A stretch of DNA of 64,000 bases from Pseudomonas kielensis (GCF_014236655.1 NZ_JACMYG010000010.1:118764-182763); one strand, 5' to 3'; numbered from the stretch's first letter, positions 18,207 to 28,123 are shown. The notes: generated by a model from the sequence alone, not told the origin. Made by a program: numbers and translations.

Positions 18207-18944
18207 TCAGCCCGCCGCCTCGACGGTCCCGATGAAATTCGCCAGCTCCGCCGTCTGCGGTTGGGCAAACAGCGTCTTTGGATAGCCCACTTCATGCACT
18301 TTGCCCTGGTGCATGAACACCAACTTGTCCCCCACCTCCCGGGCGAAGCGCATTTCGTGGGTGACCATGATCAGTGTCATGCCTTCCTTGGCCAGTTGCC
18401 GGACCACGCTCAGCACTTCGTTGACCAGTTCCGGGTCCAGGGCCGAGGTGATCTCGTCACACAGCAACACCTTCGGCGACATCGCCAGCGCCCGGGCAAT
18501 GGCTACCCGCTGCTGCTGTCCACCGGACAGGCGATCCGGGAAAGCATCGAACTTCTCACCCAGCCCGACCCGCTCGAGCATCTGGCGCGCCAGTTCGGCG
18601 GCCTTGGCTTTGGGTACTTTTTGCACCACTTGTGGCGCGAGCATCACGTTCTCGCCCACCGTCAGGTGCGGGAACAGGTTGAACTGCTGAAACACCATCC
18701 CGACCTTCTGCCGCAGGCTGCGCAGGTCGGCGCGGGCTGCGTCCAGGTATTCGCCATCGACTTCGATGACCCCATCGTTGATCGACTCCAGGCCGTTAAG
18801 CGTGCGCAACAACGTGGATTTACCCGAGCCACTGCGGCCGATGATTGCTACCACCTGGCCTTCCTCGATGCTCAGGTCGATGCCTTTGAGCACATGGTGA
18901 TCGCCGTAGTATTTATGCAGGGCGGAAATTCTAAGCAGAGGCAT
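18207..18944 (-). CDS. Polar amino-acid ABC importer, ATP-binding protein
   Basis: A 245-residue GlnQ/HisP-type ATPase: Walker A GRSGSGKST (about 36-44), Q-loop VFQQFNLFPHLT, signature LSGGQQQRVAIARAL, Walker B VLLCDEITSALDPE with Ile in place of the more usual Pro, and H-loop VTHEM. It powers the importer formed with the three genes that precede it on the minus strand. The start is the ATG at 18944 with GGAAAGGAG at 5 nt; its first 14 bases overlap the end of the preceding permease gene. The REP element follows. Confidence 0.93.
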   Translation of the reverse strand: MPLLRISALHKYYGDHHVLKGIDLSIEEGQVVAIIGRSGSGKSTLLRTLNGLESINDGVIEVDGEYLDAARADLRSLRQKVGMVFQQFNLFPHLTVGENVMLAPQVVQKVPKAKAAELARQMLERVGLGEKFDAFPDRLSGGQQQRVAIARALAMSPKVLLCDEITSALDPELVNEVLSVVRQLAKEGMTLIMVTHEMRFAREVGDKLVFMHQGKVHEVGYPKTLFAQPQTAELANFIGTVEAAG

Positions 18945-19581
18945 GCAGTCTCCTTTCCAGGTAGCGCGCGCTGAGCGACAAGGGGTAGCAGAGCAGGAAG
19001 TAGCCGAGGGCAACGAGGCCGTAGACCATGAAGGGTTCAAACGTAGCGTTGGCGAGCATGCCGCCGCTCTTCGTCAGTTCGGTGAAGCCGATGATCGACG
19101 TCACAGCAGTGCCTTTGACCACTTGCACCGAAAAGCCCACGGTCGGCGCCACGCCGATGCGCAGTGCCTGCGGCAGAATCACATAGCGCAATTGTTCCAA
19201 CGGGGTGAGCGCCAGGCTCGACGAGGCTTCCCACTGGCCATTGGGGATCGAGTCGACGCAACCGCGCCAGATCTCCGCCAGATAGGCGCTGGTGAACAGC
19301 GTCAGGGCGACCGCAGCGGCCATCCACGGGGAAATATCCACGCCAGCCAATGCCACCCCGAAAAACACCAGAAACAGCTGCATCAGCAACGGTGTGCCCT
19401 GGAACAGCTCGATGTAGGTCCGCGCGACGCTGCGCAGCAGGGGTTTGCTGGAGATGCGCAGCACCATGACCAGCAGGCCGATGATGCCGCCGCCGATAAA
19501 CGCCACCAGAGACAGCAACAGCGTCCATTGCAGGCCCGTGAGCAGGTTGCGCACGATGTCCCAGAAAGTGAAGTCGCTCAT
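18931..19581 (-). CDS. Polar amino-acid ABC importer, permease 2
   Basis: A 216-residue HisM/GlnP-type permease with five predicted membrane helices. The family motif FQGTPLLMQLFLVFFG and the EAA coupling loop (WEASSSLALTPLEQLRYVILP) are present. The ATG at 19581 overlaps the stop of permease 1 by ATGA, so the two subunits are translationally coupled, consistent with a heterodimeric membrane channel. Confidence 0.92.
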   Translation of the reverse strand: MSDFTFWDIVRNLLTGLQWTLLLSLVAFIGGGIIGLLVMVLRISSKPLLRSVARTYIELFQGTPLLMQLFLVFFGVALAGVDISPWMAAAVALTLFTSAYLAEIWRGCVDSIPNGQWEASSSLALTPLEQLRYVILPQALRIGVAPTVGFSVQVVKGTAVTSIIGFTELTKSGGMLANATFEPFMVYGLVALGYFLLCYPLSLSARYLERRLHASA

Positions 19582-20246
19582 CGGCTGCTCCTCGAAATGT
19601 AACGTGTCCCGATCCAGTTCAGCAGTTGGCGGATCAACAAGGCCATGCACAAATACAGCAGCGTGGTCAGGGCGTAGGTCTCAAAGGCGCGGAAGTTGCG
19701 AGACTGAATGAAGTTGGCGGCGAAGGTCAGCTCCTCGGTGGCGATCTGTGAACACACCGCCGAACCCAGCATGACGATGATGATCTGGCTGCTCAGGGCG
19801 GGCCAGACCTTGCCCAGTGCCGGCAGCAATACAACATGGCGGAACGCCTCGAAGCGCGTCATCGCCAACGCGGCGGCGGCTTCCAGTTGACCGCGGGGGA
19901 TCGCTTGAATGCCGGCGCGGATGATCTCGGTCGAATAGGCGCCGAGGTTGATCACCATCGCCAGCACCGCCGCCTGCCATTCGGATATCTGTACGCCCAG
20001 GGACGGCAGGCCGAAGAAGATGAAAAACAACTGCACCAGAAACGGTGTGTTGCGGATCAATTCGACGTAGACCGCGAAAATCCCGGAAAACGGACGAATG
20101 TTCCACGCCCGCACCAACGCCCCGATGATGCCCAGCCCGACGCCGAGCACCGCGCCGATGGCCGTCAGCTCAAGGGTGAACAACGCACCGCGCAACAACA
20201 GATCGGTGTTGGTTATCACCGGCAAAAAATCGAACTGATAAGCCAT
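19578..20246 (-). CDS. Polar amino-acid ABC importer, permease 1
   Basis: A 222-residue HisQ/GlnP-type permease, five membrane helices, with IRNTPFLVQLFFIFFGLP near residues 64-81 and the EAA loop LEAAAALAMTRFEAFRHVVLLP. Paralogous to the next gene in the operon. It begins 22 bp after the binding-protein stop. Confidence 0.92.
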   Translation of the reverse strand: MAYQFDFLPVITNTDLLLRGALFTLELTAIGAVLGVGLGIIGALVRAWNIRPFSGIFAVYVELIRNTPFLVQLFFIFFGLPSLGVQISEWQAAVLAMVINLGAYSTEIIRAGIQAIPRGQLEAAAALAMTRFEAFRHVVLLPALGKVWPALSSQIIIVMLGSAVCSQIATEELTFAANFIQSRNFRAFETYALTTLLYLCMALLIRQLLNWIGTRYISRSSR

Positions 20247-20268
20247 AACGTGTCTCCTGCGCGCCGGA

Positions 20269-21054
20269 TCAGAGGTCGGCCGGCAGCGGTTCTTTGAGCC
20301 AGGTCAGGGCATTCTTTTGCAGTGCGCCATCACCCTTGGCGGTGATCAGGATCTGATTGACCTTGTCCAGCAGCGCCGGCTCGTTCTTGTTCACGCCTAC
20401 GTAGACGGGTGAGTCCTTGAGTTTCACTTTCAGTGCCGGCACGCGTTTCGGGCTTTTTTCGCTGATTGCCACCATCACCACGTTGCCGCTGGCGATCAGG
20501 TCGACTTGCCCTGCCAGGTAGGCGGCGATGGTCGAGTTGTTGTCTTCGAAGCGCTTGATGGTCGCGCCTGGCGGGGCAACTTTAGTCAGCTCGATGTCTT
20601 CGATGGCGCCACGGGTGACGCTGATGGTTTTGCCTTTGAGGTCGTCCAGGCCCTTGATGTCGGCGTCTGGCGGGCCGAACACGGCGAGGTAGAACGGCGC
20701 GTAGGCGCGGGAAAAATCGATGACCTTCTCACGCTCCGGGTTCTTGCCCAGGCTGGAGATCACCAGGTCGACTTTGCCAGTGGTCAGGAATGGAATGCGG
20801 TTGGTGCTGTTGACCGGGGTCAGTTCGAGTTTGACGTTGAGCTGCTCGGCCAGCAGTTTCGCGGTGTCGATGTCCAGGCCGCGCGGCTTCATGTCCGGCC
20901 CGACCGAACCGAAGGGTGGGAAGTCCTGTGGCACGGCCACCTTGAGGATGCCGCGCTTGACCACATCTTCCAGGCCGTCGGCGTGGGCGGGTGCCTGGAT
21001 CAGCATCAGGCTGGTGAACAAGGCTGCGAGGAGGGCGCTGTAACGCTGGATCAT
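20269..21054 (-). CDS. Amino-acid ABC importer, periplasmic binding protein
   Basis: A 261-residue SBP_bac_3 protein with a signal peptide (cleavage near AHA-DG, residue 25). Family elements include KVAVPQDFPPFGSVGPDM, GLDIDTAKLLAEQL, and DLVISSLGKNPEREKVIDFS, where the Arg contacts the substrate carboxylate in relatives. The substrate is unknown; an amino acid or derivative is expected. First gene of the importer operon, opposite a FadR/GntR regulator across a 256-bp gap, the usual layout for a transporter controlled by its adjacent regulator. Confidence 0.92.
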   Translation of the reverse strand: MIQRYSALLAALFTSLMLIQAPAHADGLEDVVKRGILKVAVPQDFPPFGSVGPDMKPRGLDIDTAKLLAEQLNVKLELTPVNSTNRIPFLTTGKVDLVISSLGKNPEREKVIDFSRAYAPFYLAVFGPPDADIKGLDDLKGKTISVTRGAIEDIELTKVAPPGATIKRFEDNNSTIAAYLAGQVDLIASGNVVMVAISEKSPKRVPALKVKLKDSPVYVGVNKNEPALLDKVNQILITAKGDGALQKNALTWLKEPLPADL

Positions 21055-21310
21055 GGCAAATCTCCGACTCTTCGATTAGTGATTTCTGCGGATCGACAGA
21101 GCACGGGACATGCCAACATGGGGTTTCGGGGTGGCCAGGGCACGGTTTTACTGGCGTTGAACGGTCTTACTGGTCTGAACAGTCAGGTTGGATTTCGCAC
21201 CCCGATAGCGCATCCGTGGAACTCGACGAACCCCCATGGGGCGCGACTTGCCGGGCGCCTCGAATAGCTTTACAACTGGGCGCACATTGGCCTGGTTTGT
21301 ATGGAAAACC
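21055..21310. promoter_or_regulatory. Divergent promoter region of the importer and its regulator
   Basis: 256 bp with no gene. It must carry both promoters. Near 21155-21187 there is a run of similar short words (GTTGAACGGTCTTACTGGTCTGAACAGTC, split here at TTGAACGGTC and CTGAACAGTC) that could hold an operator; I cannot define a convincing GntR palindrome. Confidence 0.35.
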
Positions 21311-22018
21311 ATGAATTCGATCTCCCGCGCCGTACCCGAAGTGGCGCTCCAAGCGATCCGCAAACTGATCACCGAGCAGGGCTTCAAGCCGGGGGAGGCG
21401 CTGCCCTCGCAACGAGACCTGGCGCTGCGGTTGGGGGTCAGTCGGGCGTCGCTGCGCGAGGCGTTGTCATCGCTGAGTGCGCTGGGAGTCATCAGCATCC
21501 AGCCAGGCAAAGGTGTGTTCGTGCAGTCGCCGCAGGCGTTGCCGCGGGGTGACTCGGCGCCGGCCTGGCCATTCGCGGCGCAGGCGTCGCCGCTGGATAT
21601 CTTCCAGCTGCGTTATGCGCTGGAAGGGTTTTCTGCAGGGTTGGCGGCCGTGACCTTGAGCACCGAGGCGCTTGATGCGCTGGAAGACAACGTTGCCGCC
21701 ATGCGCATTGAACTCAAGTGCGGTGACTTCGAGGCCGCCGCGCGGCTGGATTTCGAATTTCACCGCAGCATTCTGCTGGCCAGCGGCAATCAGGCGATGC
21801 TGAGCATTCTGACCGCCAGTGCCGATATCTTCCTCGAGAGCCAGAAGCTACCGTTCATCCGGGCCGAGCGGGCCATGGAAACCTGGCAGGAGCACCGCAA
21901 AATCCTTCGCGCACTGGCTCGCCGAGCGTCAGGCGCGGCACAGAGGGCGATGCACGAACACGTGCGCAACGCCGCGCTACGCACCGGAATCGCTTTCGTC
22001 GCTCCCGCCACCGCCTGA
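21311..22018 (+). CDS. FadR-subfamily GntR transcriptional regulator
   Basis: A 235-residue regulator. Winged helix-turn-helix at about residues 10-75 (LPSQRDLALRLGVSRASLREALSSLSALGVISIQPGKGVFV) and an all-helical FCD ligand domain at about 95-225 with metal-binding candidates (LDFEFHRSIL, HRKILRALARR, MHEHVRNA). Such regulators respond to carboxylates or amino-acid breakdown products. It likely controls the divergent ABC importer. The ATG at 21311 is chosen because it begins the recognisable domain just after an earlier in-frame leader; the longer reading cannot be excluded. Confidence 0.9.
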   Translation: MNSISRAVPEVALQAIRKLITEQGFKPGEALPSQRDLALRLGVSRASLREALSSLSALGVISIQPGKGVFVQSPQALPRGDSAPAWPFAAQASPLDIFQLRYALEGFSAGLAAVTLSTEALDALEDNVAAMRIELKCGDFEAAARLDFEFHRSILLASGNQAMLSILTASADIFLESQKLPFIRAERAMETWQEHRKILRALARRASGAAQRAMHEHVRNAALRTGIAFVAPATA

Positions 22019-22138
22019 CTTGAGCTATACCCAAACTCACGCAACACCATAGCGAGACTCAATCAACTGCGGCTTCCTGAACGAGGGAAGGGCGGCTATG
22101 ATGGGCCACGTTTTTTTGCTTACAACCTGGAGACTTCC

Positions 22139-22468
22139 ATGAGCAGCGATCTTATCAAACACGTTAGCGACGCTAGCTTCGAAGCTGACGTACTCAAGGC
22201 CGAAGGTGCTGTACTGGTCGACTACTGGGCTGAGTGGTGCGGTCCATGCAAAATGATCGCTCCGGTCCTGGACGAAATCGCTGAGACCTACAAAGGCAAG
22301 CTGACCGTTGCCAAGCTGAACATCGACGAAAACCAGGAAACCCCGGCCAAGCACGGCGTGCGTGGTATCCCGACGCTGATGCTGTTCAAGAACGGCAACG
22401 TCGAAGCCACCAAGGTCGGTGCGCTGTCGAAGTCGCAACTGGCTGCCTTCCTCGACGCCAACATCTAA
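22139..22468 (+). CDS. trxA: Thioredoxin 1
   Basis: A 109-residue thioredoxin with the WCGPC active site at residues 33-37, the buried Asp in VDYWAEW and cis-Pro in GIPTLMLF. It reduces cytosolic protein disulfides using NADPH via TrxB. A TATGAT hexamer at 22097-22102 is a likely -10. A strong terminator lies 20 nt after the stop, so it is probably monocistronic. It precedes rho as in P. aeruginosa and E. coli. Confidence 0.97.
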   Translation: MSSDLIKHVSDASFEADVLKAEGAVLVDYWAEWCGPCKMIAPVLDEIAETYKGKLTVAKLNIDENQETPAKHGVRGIPTLMLFKNGNVEATKVGALSKSQLAAFLDANI

Positions 22469-22488
22469 GCGTCGTTGCCTGCAGCACC

Positions 22489-22518
22489 GAAAAGCCCCGC
22501 AAATTGCGGGGCTTTTCG
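22489..22518 (+). terminator. Intrinsic terminator of trxA
   Basis: Perfect 12-bp stem GAAAAGCCCCGC / GCGGGGCTTTTC with a 5-nt loop AAATT, T-rich right flank. Confidence 0.93.
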
Positions 22519-22539
22519 TTATAGAGGGCTAGACGCTCC

Positions 22540-22715
22540 GAAACTCAGGTGGTACATTCGGCCCCGCACTGGTTTCTCCATTGCCCCCTGCTAGCCGTCG
22601 CCGACGCACTCCTTTTCGAATAAGTACGCGATCCTGTCGCCTTCTCTGCGGCGCGGCCTCATTAAGCCAAAAGCTTAATTTCCCCCCCCTCCATAAATGA
22701 TTACGTCATTCCTAT
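22540..22715 (+). ncRNA. Long rho leader, candidate Pseudomon-Rho RNA motif
   Basis: The roughly 190 bp between trxA and rho is pyrimidine-rich with structured GC segments (CTGTCGCCTTCTCTGCGGCG, and ATTAAGC-CAAAA-GCTTAAT at 22661-22679 followed by TTTCCCCCC). A conserved structured RNA called Pseudomon-Rho is known in the 5' leader of rho in pseudomonads, presumably for Rho autoregulation. I identify it by position and composition, not by covariance. Confidence 0.5.
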
Positions 22716-23975
<1,260 letters not shown>

Positions 23976-23993
23976 GTCGAGCGGGACCGCAAG

Positions 23994-24016
23994 AGCCGGG
24001 GAAACCCGGCTTTTTG
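23994..24016 (+). terminator. Intrinsic terminator of rho
   Basis: AGCCGGG-GAAA-CCCGGCT with TTTTT following: a seven-pair stem with a GNRA-type tetraloop. Confidence 0.9.
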
Positions 24017-24115
24017 CTATCTGACTTTTCATGATCTGAGCTGTCACTATTTTGAACCGTCGGGTTCGGCGCTAAACTCATGCCCCCGAACGCCACGGCC
24101 AAGCGAGGCTAACGC

Positions 24116-25582
24116 ATGCAGTATCGCGACTTGCGCGACTTTATCAGCGGCCTGGAACAGCGCGGCGAACTCAAGCGCATCCAGGTTCCAGTGTCCCCTG
24201 TGCTGGAAATGACCGAGGTTTGCGATCGCACTCTGCGGGCCAAGGGGCCGGCGCTGCTGTTCGAAAACCCCACCGGCTACGACATCCCGGTGCTCGGCAA
24301 CCTGTTTGGCACGCCTGAGCGCGTGGCCCTGGGCATGGGCGCCGAAGCGGTCAGCGAATTGCGAGAAATCGGCAAGCTGCTGGCCTTCCTCAAGGAGCCG
24401 GAGCCGCCGAAGGGGCTCAAGGACGCCTGGTCCAAGCTGCCGATCTTCCGCAAGATCATTGCCATGGCGCCCAAGGTGGTCAAGGACGCGGTGTGCCAGG
24501 AAGTGGTCATCGAGGGCGACGACGTCGACCTGGCGATGCTGCCCGTGCAGACCTGCTGGCCGGGCGATGTCGGCCCGCTCATCACCTGGGGCCTGACGGT
24601 CACCAAGGGGCCGAACAAGGACCGCCAGAACCTGGGCATCTATCGCCAGCAAGTGATTGGCCGCAACAAGGTCATCATGCGCTGGCTGAGCCACCGTGGC
24701 GGCGCGCTGGACTACCGCGAATGGTGCGAGAAGCACCCGGGCCAGCCGTTCCCGGTGTCCGTGGCCCTGGGGGCCGACCCTGCGACCATTCTCGGCGCGG
24801 TGACGCCCGTGCCGGACAGCCTGTCCGAGTACGCGTTCGCCGGGCTGCTGCGCGGTAACCGCACCGAACTGGTGAAGTGCCGTGGCAACGACCTGCAAGT
24901 ACCGGCCACGGCTGAAATCATCCTCGAAGGCGTGATCCATCCGGGTGAAATGGCCGACGAAGGTCCCTATGGCGATCACACCGGCTATTACAACGAAGTC
25001 GACAGCTTCCCGGTGTTCACGGTCGAGCGCATCACCCACCGCATCAAGCCGATCTACCACAGCACCTACACCGGCCGGCCGCCAGATGAGCCGGCGATTC
25101 TCGGCGTGGCGCTCAATGAAGTGTTCGTGCCGATCCTGCAAAAGCAGTTCCCGGAGATCACCGACTTCTACCTGCCGCCCGAAGGCTGCTCGTACCGTAT
25201 GGCGGTGGTGACCATGAAGAAGCAGTACCCGGGCCACGCCAAGCGGGTAATGTTGGGTGTCTGGTCGTTTTTGCGACAGTTCATGTACACCAAGTTCGTT
25301 ATCGTCACTGACGACGATATCAACGCCCGCGACTGGAACGACGTGATCTGGGCCATCACCACGCGCATGGACCCCAAGCGCGATACGGTGATGATCGACA
25401 ACACGCCGATCGACTACCTGGACTTCGCCTCGCCGGTTTCCGGCCTGGGCTCGAAGATGGGGCTCGATGCCACGCATAAATGGCCGGGTGAAACCACCCG
25501 CGAGTGGGGCCGGGTTATCGTCAAGGATGAGGCGGTGACGCGCCGGATCGATGCCATCTGGAATCAGTTAGGAATAGATTGA
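24116..25582 (+). CDS. ubiD: 4-hydroxy-3-polyprenylbenzoate decarboxylase UbiD
   Basis: Decarboxylates the octaprenyl or nonaprenyl hydroxybenzoate in ubiquinone synthesis using prenylated FMN supplied by UbiX. The 488-residue protein has the UbiD signature regions [15 protein letters not shown], the prFMN/metal pocket around [20 protein letters not shown], and [19 protein letters not shown]. Cytosolic, homo-oligomeric by family. The following reductase gene starts in the overlapping TGATG, implying coupling. Confidence 0.96.
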   Translation: MQYRDLRDFISGLEQRGELKRIQVPVSPVLEMTEVCDRTLRAKGPALLFENPTGYDIPVLGNLFGTPERVALGMGAEAVSELREIGKLLAFLKEPEPPKGLKDAWSKLPIFRKIIAMAPKVVKDAVCQEVVIEGDDVDLAMLPVQTCWPGDVGPLITWGLTVTKGPNKDRQNLGIYRQQVIGRNKVIMRWLSHRGGALDYREWCEKHPGQPFPVSVALGADPATILGAVTPVPDSLSEYAFAGLLRGNRTELVKCRGNDLQVPATAEIILEGVIHPGEMADEGPYGDHTGYYNEVDSFPVFTVERITHRIKPIYHSTYTGRPPDEPAILGVALNEVFVPILQKQFPEITDFYLPPEGCSYRMAVVTMKKQYPGHAKRVMLGVWSFLRQFMYTKFVIVTDDDINARDWNDVIWAITTRMDPKRDTVMIDNTPIDYLDFASPVSGLGSKMGLDATHKWPGETTREWGRVIVKDEAVTRRIDAIWNQLGID

Positions 25583-26550
25583 TGCGTGTAACCTTGCAGC
25601 CGTCCGGAGCAGTGCTTGAGATACTGCCCGGCGAGCGGATTCTCGATGGGGCGCGGCGCCTGGGCTACGACTGCCCACAAAGCTGCCGCAACGGCAATTG
25701 CCACGTGTGCGCGGCGCTGCTGGTCGAAGGCCGGGTCGAGCAGGCCGCAGAGGTGCGCGACCACGGCGAGTTCTACACTTGCATAGCAGCGCCGCTGGAA
25801 GACTGCATCGTATTGTGGGATGGCGTCCTAGCGCTGGGAGAACTGCCGGTGCGCAGCGTGTCGTGTCAGGTGATTGAGTGCGTGGACGTGGGTGGCGATA
25901 CCTGGCGGATACGCTTGCGCGCGCCAGCAGGCAAGCCGCCGCGCTATCACGCCGGCCAGTACCTGATGATCGAACGGGAAAACGGTGAAAAGTCGGCGTT
26001 TTCCCTGGCCTCGGCGCCCCATTCGGGGCGTGACCTGGAAATCCACGTGCTGGCCCGCGAAGCCAGTGCCCTGAGCCTGATCGAGCAGTTGCAGCGCAAC
26101 CGCATGGCCAGGGTCGAGCTGCCATTCGGCGATACCCACCTGGCTGAGTTGCCGGAGGGGCCGCTGGTGCTGATTGCGGCCGGTACCGGCATGGGTCAGA
26201 TCCACAGCCTGCTGGAACACTGCCGGGCCAAGGGCTTCAAGTACCCGGTGCACCTGTACTGGGGCGTGCGCCGCCCGGAAGACTTCTACCAGATGGAACA
26301 TTGGGACGAGTGGCTGAAGTTGCCCAACCTGTTCCTGCACCAGGTGGTCAGCGACCTGTGTGGCTGGGAAGGGCGTTGCGGCATGTTGCATGAAGCGGTC
26401 TGCCAGGACTTCCCCGACCTCAAGCCCCTGCATGTCTACGCCAGCGGTTCGCCGGCGATGGTCTATGGCACGTTGGACGCTTTGGTCGAAGCCGGCATGG
26501 ACGCCCACCAAATGCGCGCCGACGTATTTGCATACGCGCCTCGCTCTTGA
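25582..26550 (+). CDS. CDP-6-deoxy-delta-3,4-glucoseen reductase-like oxidoreductase
   Basis: A 322-residue soluble flavoprotein. Residues 1-90 form a plant-type 2Fe-2S ferredoxin domain with Cys35, Cys40, Cys43 and Cys67 as cluster ligands (extra Cys31). Next an FAD-binding barrel (about 95-190; RYHAGQYLMIE), then an NAD(P) domain (about 195-320; LIAAGTGMGQIHSLLEH and YASGSPAMV). It transfers electrons from NAD(P)H to a partner; the name is the usual family label and does not fix the substrate. Coupled to ubiD by overlapping stop and start (TGATG), which hints at a role near ubiquinone or prenyl-flavin chemistry (inference). Its stop codon lies inside the first unit of a 13-bp tandem repeat. 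Confidence 0.9.
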   Translation: MRVTLQPSGAVLEILPGERILDGARRLGYDCPQSCRNGNCHVCAALLVEGRVEQAAEVRDHGEFYTCIAAPLEDCIVLWDGVLALGELPVRSVSCQVIECVDVGGDTWRIRLRAPAGKPPRYHAGQYLMIERENGEKSAFSLASAPHSGRDLEIHVLAREASALSLIEQLQRNRMARVELPFGDTHLAELPEGPLVLIAAGTGMGQIHSLLEHCRAKGFKYPVHLYWGVRRPEDFYQMEHWDEWLKLPNLFLHQVVSDLCGWEGRCGMLHEAVCQDFPDLKPLHVYASGSPAMVYGTLDALVEAGMDAHQMRADVFAYAPRS

Positions 26551-26606
26551 GCCACGCTCTTGAGCCTCTATCTTGATCCTCGCTCTTGATCCTCGACCTT
26601 GATCCG
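26542..26606 (+). repeat. Five tandem 13-bp repeats overlapping the stop codon
   Basis: Units of consensus CGCTCTTGATCCT at 26542, 26555, 26568, 26581 and 26594 (CGCTCTTGAGCCA, CGCTCTTGAGCCT, CTATCTTGATCCT, CGCTCTTGATCCT, CGACCTTGATCCG). All five are exactly 13 bp apart. The TGA of the reductase gene is in unit 1, and unit 5 provides one arm of the following hairpin. Confidence 0.9.
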
Positions 26607-26624
26607 CAATCGCGGATCAAGGTC
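26595..26624. terminator. Hairpin formed by the last tandem unit and its inverted copy
   Basis: Perfect 13-bp stem GACCTTGATCCGC / GCGGATCAAGGTC with loop AATC. Followed by TTCCCC, so only a weak T-run. Probable transcript end of the ubiD-reductase operon; also close to the convergent PagP-like gene. Confidence 0.65.
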
Positions 26625-26643
26625 TTCCCCACAATCCCCCCGT

Positions 26644-27123
26644 CTAAAACCGCACCCCCGTGGTCACCATCGCCGCGTTGAAACCGAGCAGAATCAGCTC
26701 GGCGGCGACCGGTCCGTAATAGGTTCCAAGCGATGGGATGACGACCGGTGCAATGCCGTAGCGATTGAGCGGGATTTTGTTCTGGTACTTGCCGTGATAG
26801 CCCTCCAGTAATCCGCCCGTGAGCTTTACATAAAGGGGATAGTCCGCACTGGCATAACGGCGACCGCCGTAGGCGTAATAAGCCCGCTGGTCGAATGAAT
26901 TGAGAAAGGTTGCCCCACCCAACAGCCAGCCAGAAGTGTCGTGGTACTCCAGGCCAATCAACTGCTGGTGATTATTGTGCTCGGGGTCGGGGGAGAAGTG
27001 TCGGGTATACACACTGGTTTGCAGGTACCACGGCCCTTGGCCCGTGGGTTGCGGGACTTCCTGCCCCCACGCCAGGGCAGTTTGAGTGAATGCCAGAAGC
27101 AGGCAGATCCAGGTTGTGTTCAT
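26644..27123 (-). CDS. Outer-membrane beta-barrel protein resembling PagP
   Basis: A 159-residue exported protein: signal peptide MNTTWICLLLAFTQTALAWG, then amphipathic beta strands and a C-terminal Phe (TTGVRF), as in outer-membrane barrels. Segments align with E. coli PagP lipid A palmitoyltransferase: GGATFLNSFDQRAYYAYGG to [20 protein letters not shown], and VIPSLGTYYGPVAAELILLG to [21 protein letters not shown]. Of the PagP catalytic trio His/Asp/Ser, His42 and Ser76 have candidates, but the Asp position is Asn75. Alone on the minus strand with an AT-rich upstream region. In automatic annotation such genes are often mislabelled. PagP-like role is a hypothesis. Confidence 0.55.
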   Translation of the reverse strand: MNTTWICLLLAFTQTALAWGQEVPQPTGQGPWYLQTSVYTRHFSPDPEHNNHQQLIGLEYHDTSGWLLGGATFLNSFDQRAYYAYGGRRYASADYPLYVKLTGGLLEGYHGKYQNKIPLNRYGIAPVVIPSLGTYYGPVAAELILLGFNAAMVTTGVRF

Positions 27124-27454
27124 CGTTCGCTCCCTGGGTGCGGTTGGACTTGCACGGCAGCAGGCCTTTATACCGGGTCGCTCCTGTAACCAGGCTGAAC
27201 ACGTTGCCGGGGGCGTGGCAAAGGTCGTGTTATGGGCAGCGCGAGCATTGGCTCGAATCGCTTATGGTTAGCTCATAACGATATTTAAGATCACTTCCAA
27301 ATGGCGTTAGGCTATATACCCGCCAATATTTAACTTTGTTGTTCGGGAAAGTGCTGAGTTCTTAGTGCTTTGCGCGTTGTATTTACAGTTTTACCTTCAG
27401 TTGAGCTAAAGTTAATTACATCTTGCAACATGTGTGGGGGCGATCGTTTTTATC
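27124..27454. other. AT-rich divergent intergenic region (331 bp)
   Basis: No gene found. It holds the promoters of the PagP-like gene (minus) and chaC (plus). The section 27255-27430 is clearly AT-richer than its neighbours (GATATTTAAGATCAC, GCTATATACCC, AATATTTAACTTTG), suggesting curved or H-NS-family (MvaT)-bound DNA. No defined operator is seen. Confidence 0.6.
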
Positions 27455-28123
27455 ATGACAGCCATTGAATCCGACATTCTCGATCTGGCTTACCCTCCGC
27501 GACTTGATCTGGGTGCGCAATTGACGCGCGAGCAGCTGTTGCACTCGATGCACTCCACCATGGCCCTGCACAAAGGTGGGCCGGTCTGGTTGTTCGCCTA
27601 TGGCTCGTTGATCTGGCGTCCCGAGTGCACCGCCGTCGAGCGGGTGCGCGGTCGCGTGCATGGCTACCATCGTGGTCTGTACCTGTGGTCCCACGAACAC
27701 CGGGGCACGCCGGAGTTGCCAGGGCTGGTGTTTGGTCTGGATCGCGGCGGTTCCTGCAGTGGTTTTGCCTACCGCTTGCCCGAGGAGAAACTGGAAGCGT
27801 CGTTGTACGCCTTGTGGCAACGCGAAATGCCGGTCCCTTCGTACCGTCCGCACTGGCTCAACTGCCGTCTGGAAGATGGCAGCAAGGTTCAGGCATTGGG
27901 TTTTGTCCTGGAGCGGCACCTGCCCAGCTATGCCGGCAACTTGCCGGACCATGTGCTCAGCCAGGTCTTTGAAAGTGCCAGCGGACGCTACGGCAGCACG
28001 CGCGAATATGTTGAGCAGACCGTCAGCGCCCTGCGTAGCCACGCCATGCCAGACCGGAATCTGGAGGCGCGGCTCAAGCGTTGCGACTCATCCAGGGATC
28101 AGGCGATAGCTTCGCGGCCCTGA
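27455..28123 (+). CDS. chaC: Gamma-glutamylcyclotransferase, ChaC family
   Basis: Cleaves glutathione to 5-oxoproline and Cys-Gly. The 222-residue protein has the substrate-binding signature [12 protein letters not shown] (about 44-55), [13 protein letters not shown], and a Glu in the YALWQREM segment (the catalytic Glu region of ChaC). An earlier GTG at 27434 is possible, but the ATG fits family starts. The 3' end overlaps the convergent glpT by 25 bp. Confidence 0.92.
   Translation: MTAIESDILDLAYPPRLDLGAQLTREQLLHSMHSTMALHKGGPVWLFAYGSLIWRPECTAVERVRGRVHGYHRGLYLWSHEHRGTPELPGLVFGLDRGGSCSGFAYRLPEEKLEASLYALWQREMPVPSYRPHWLNCRLEDGSKVQALGFVLERHLPSYAGNLPDHVLSQVFESASGRYGSTREYVEQTVSALRSHAMPDRNLEARLKRCDSSRDQAIASRP

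Noticed and set aside
24047..25477. A 476-codon minus-strand frame opposite ubiD
   Set aside because: Shadow of ubiD; His/Asp/Arg/Val-rich low-information composition.
26542..26606. CRISPR array
   Set aside because: Units are contiguous 13-mers without spacers, and there are no cas genes in the window.
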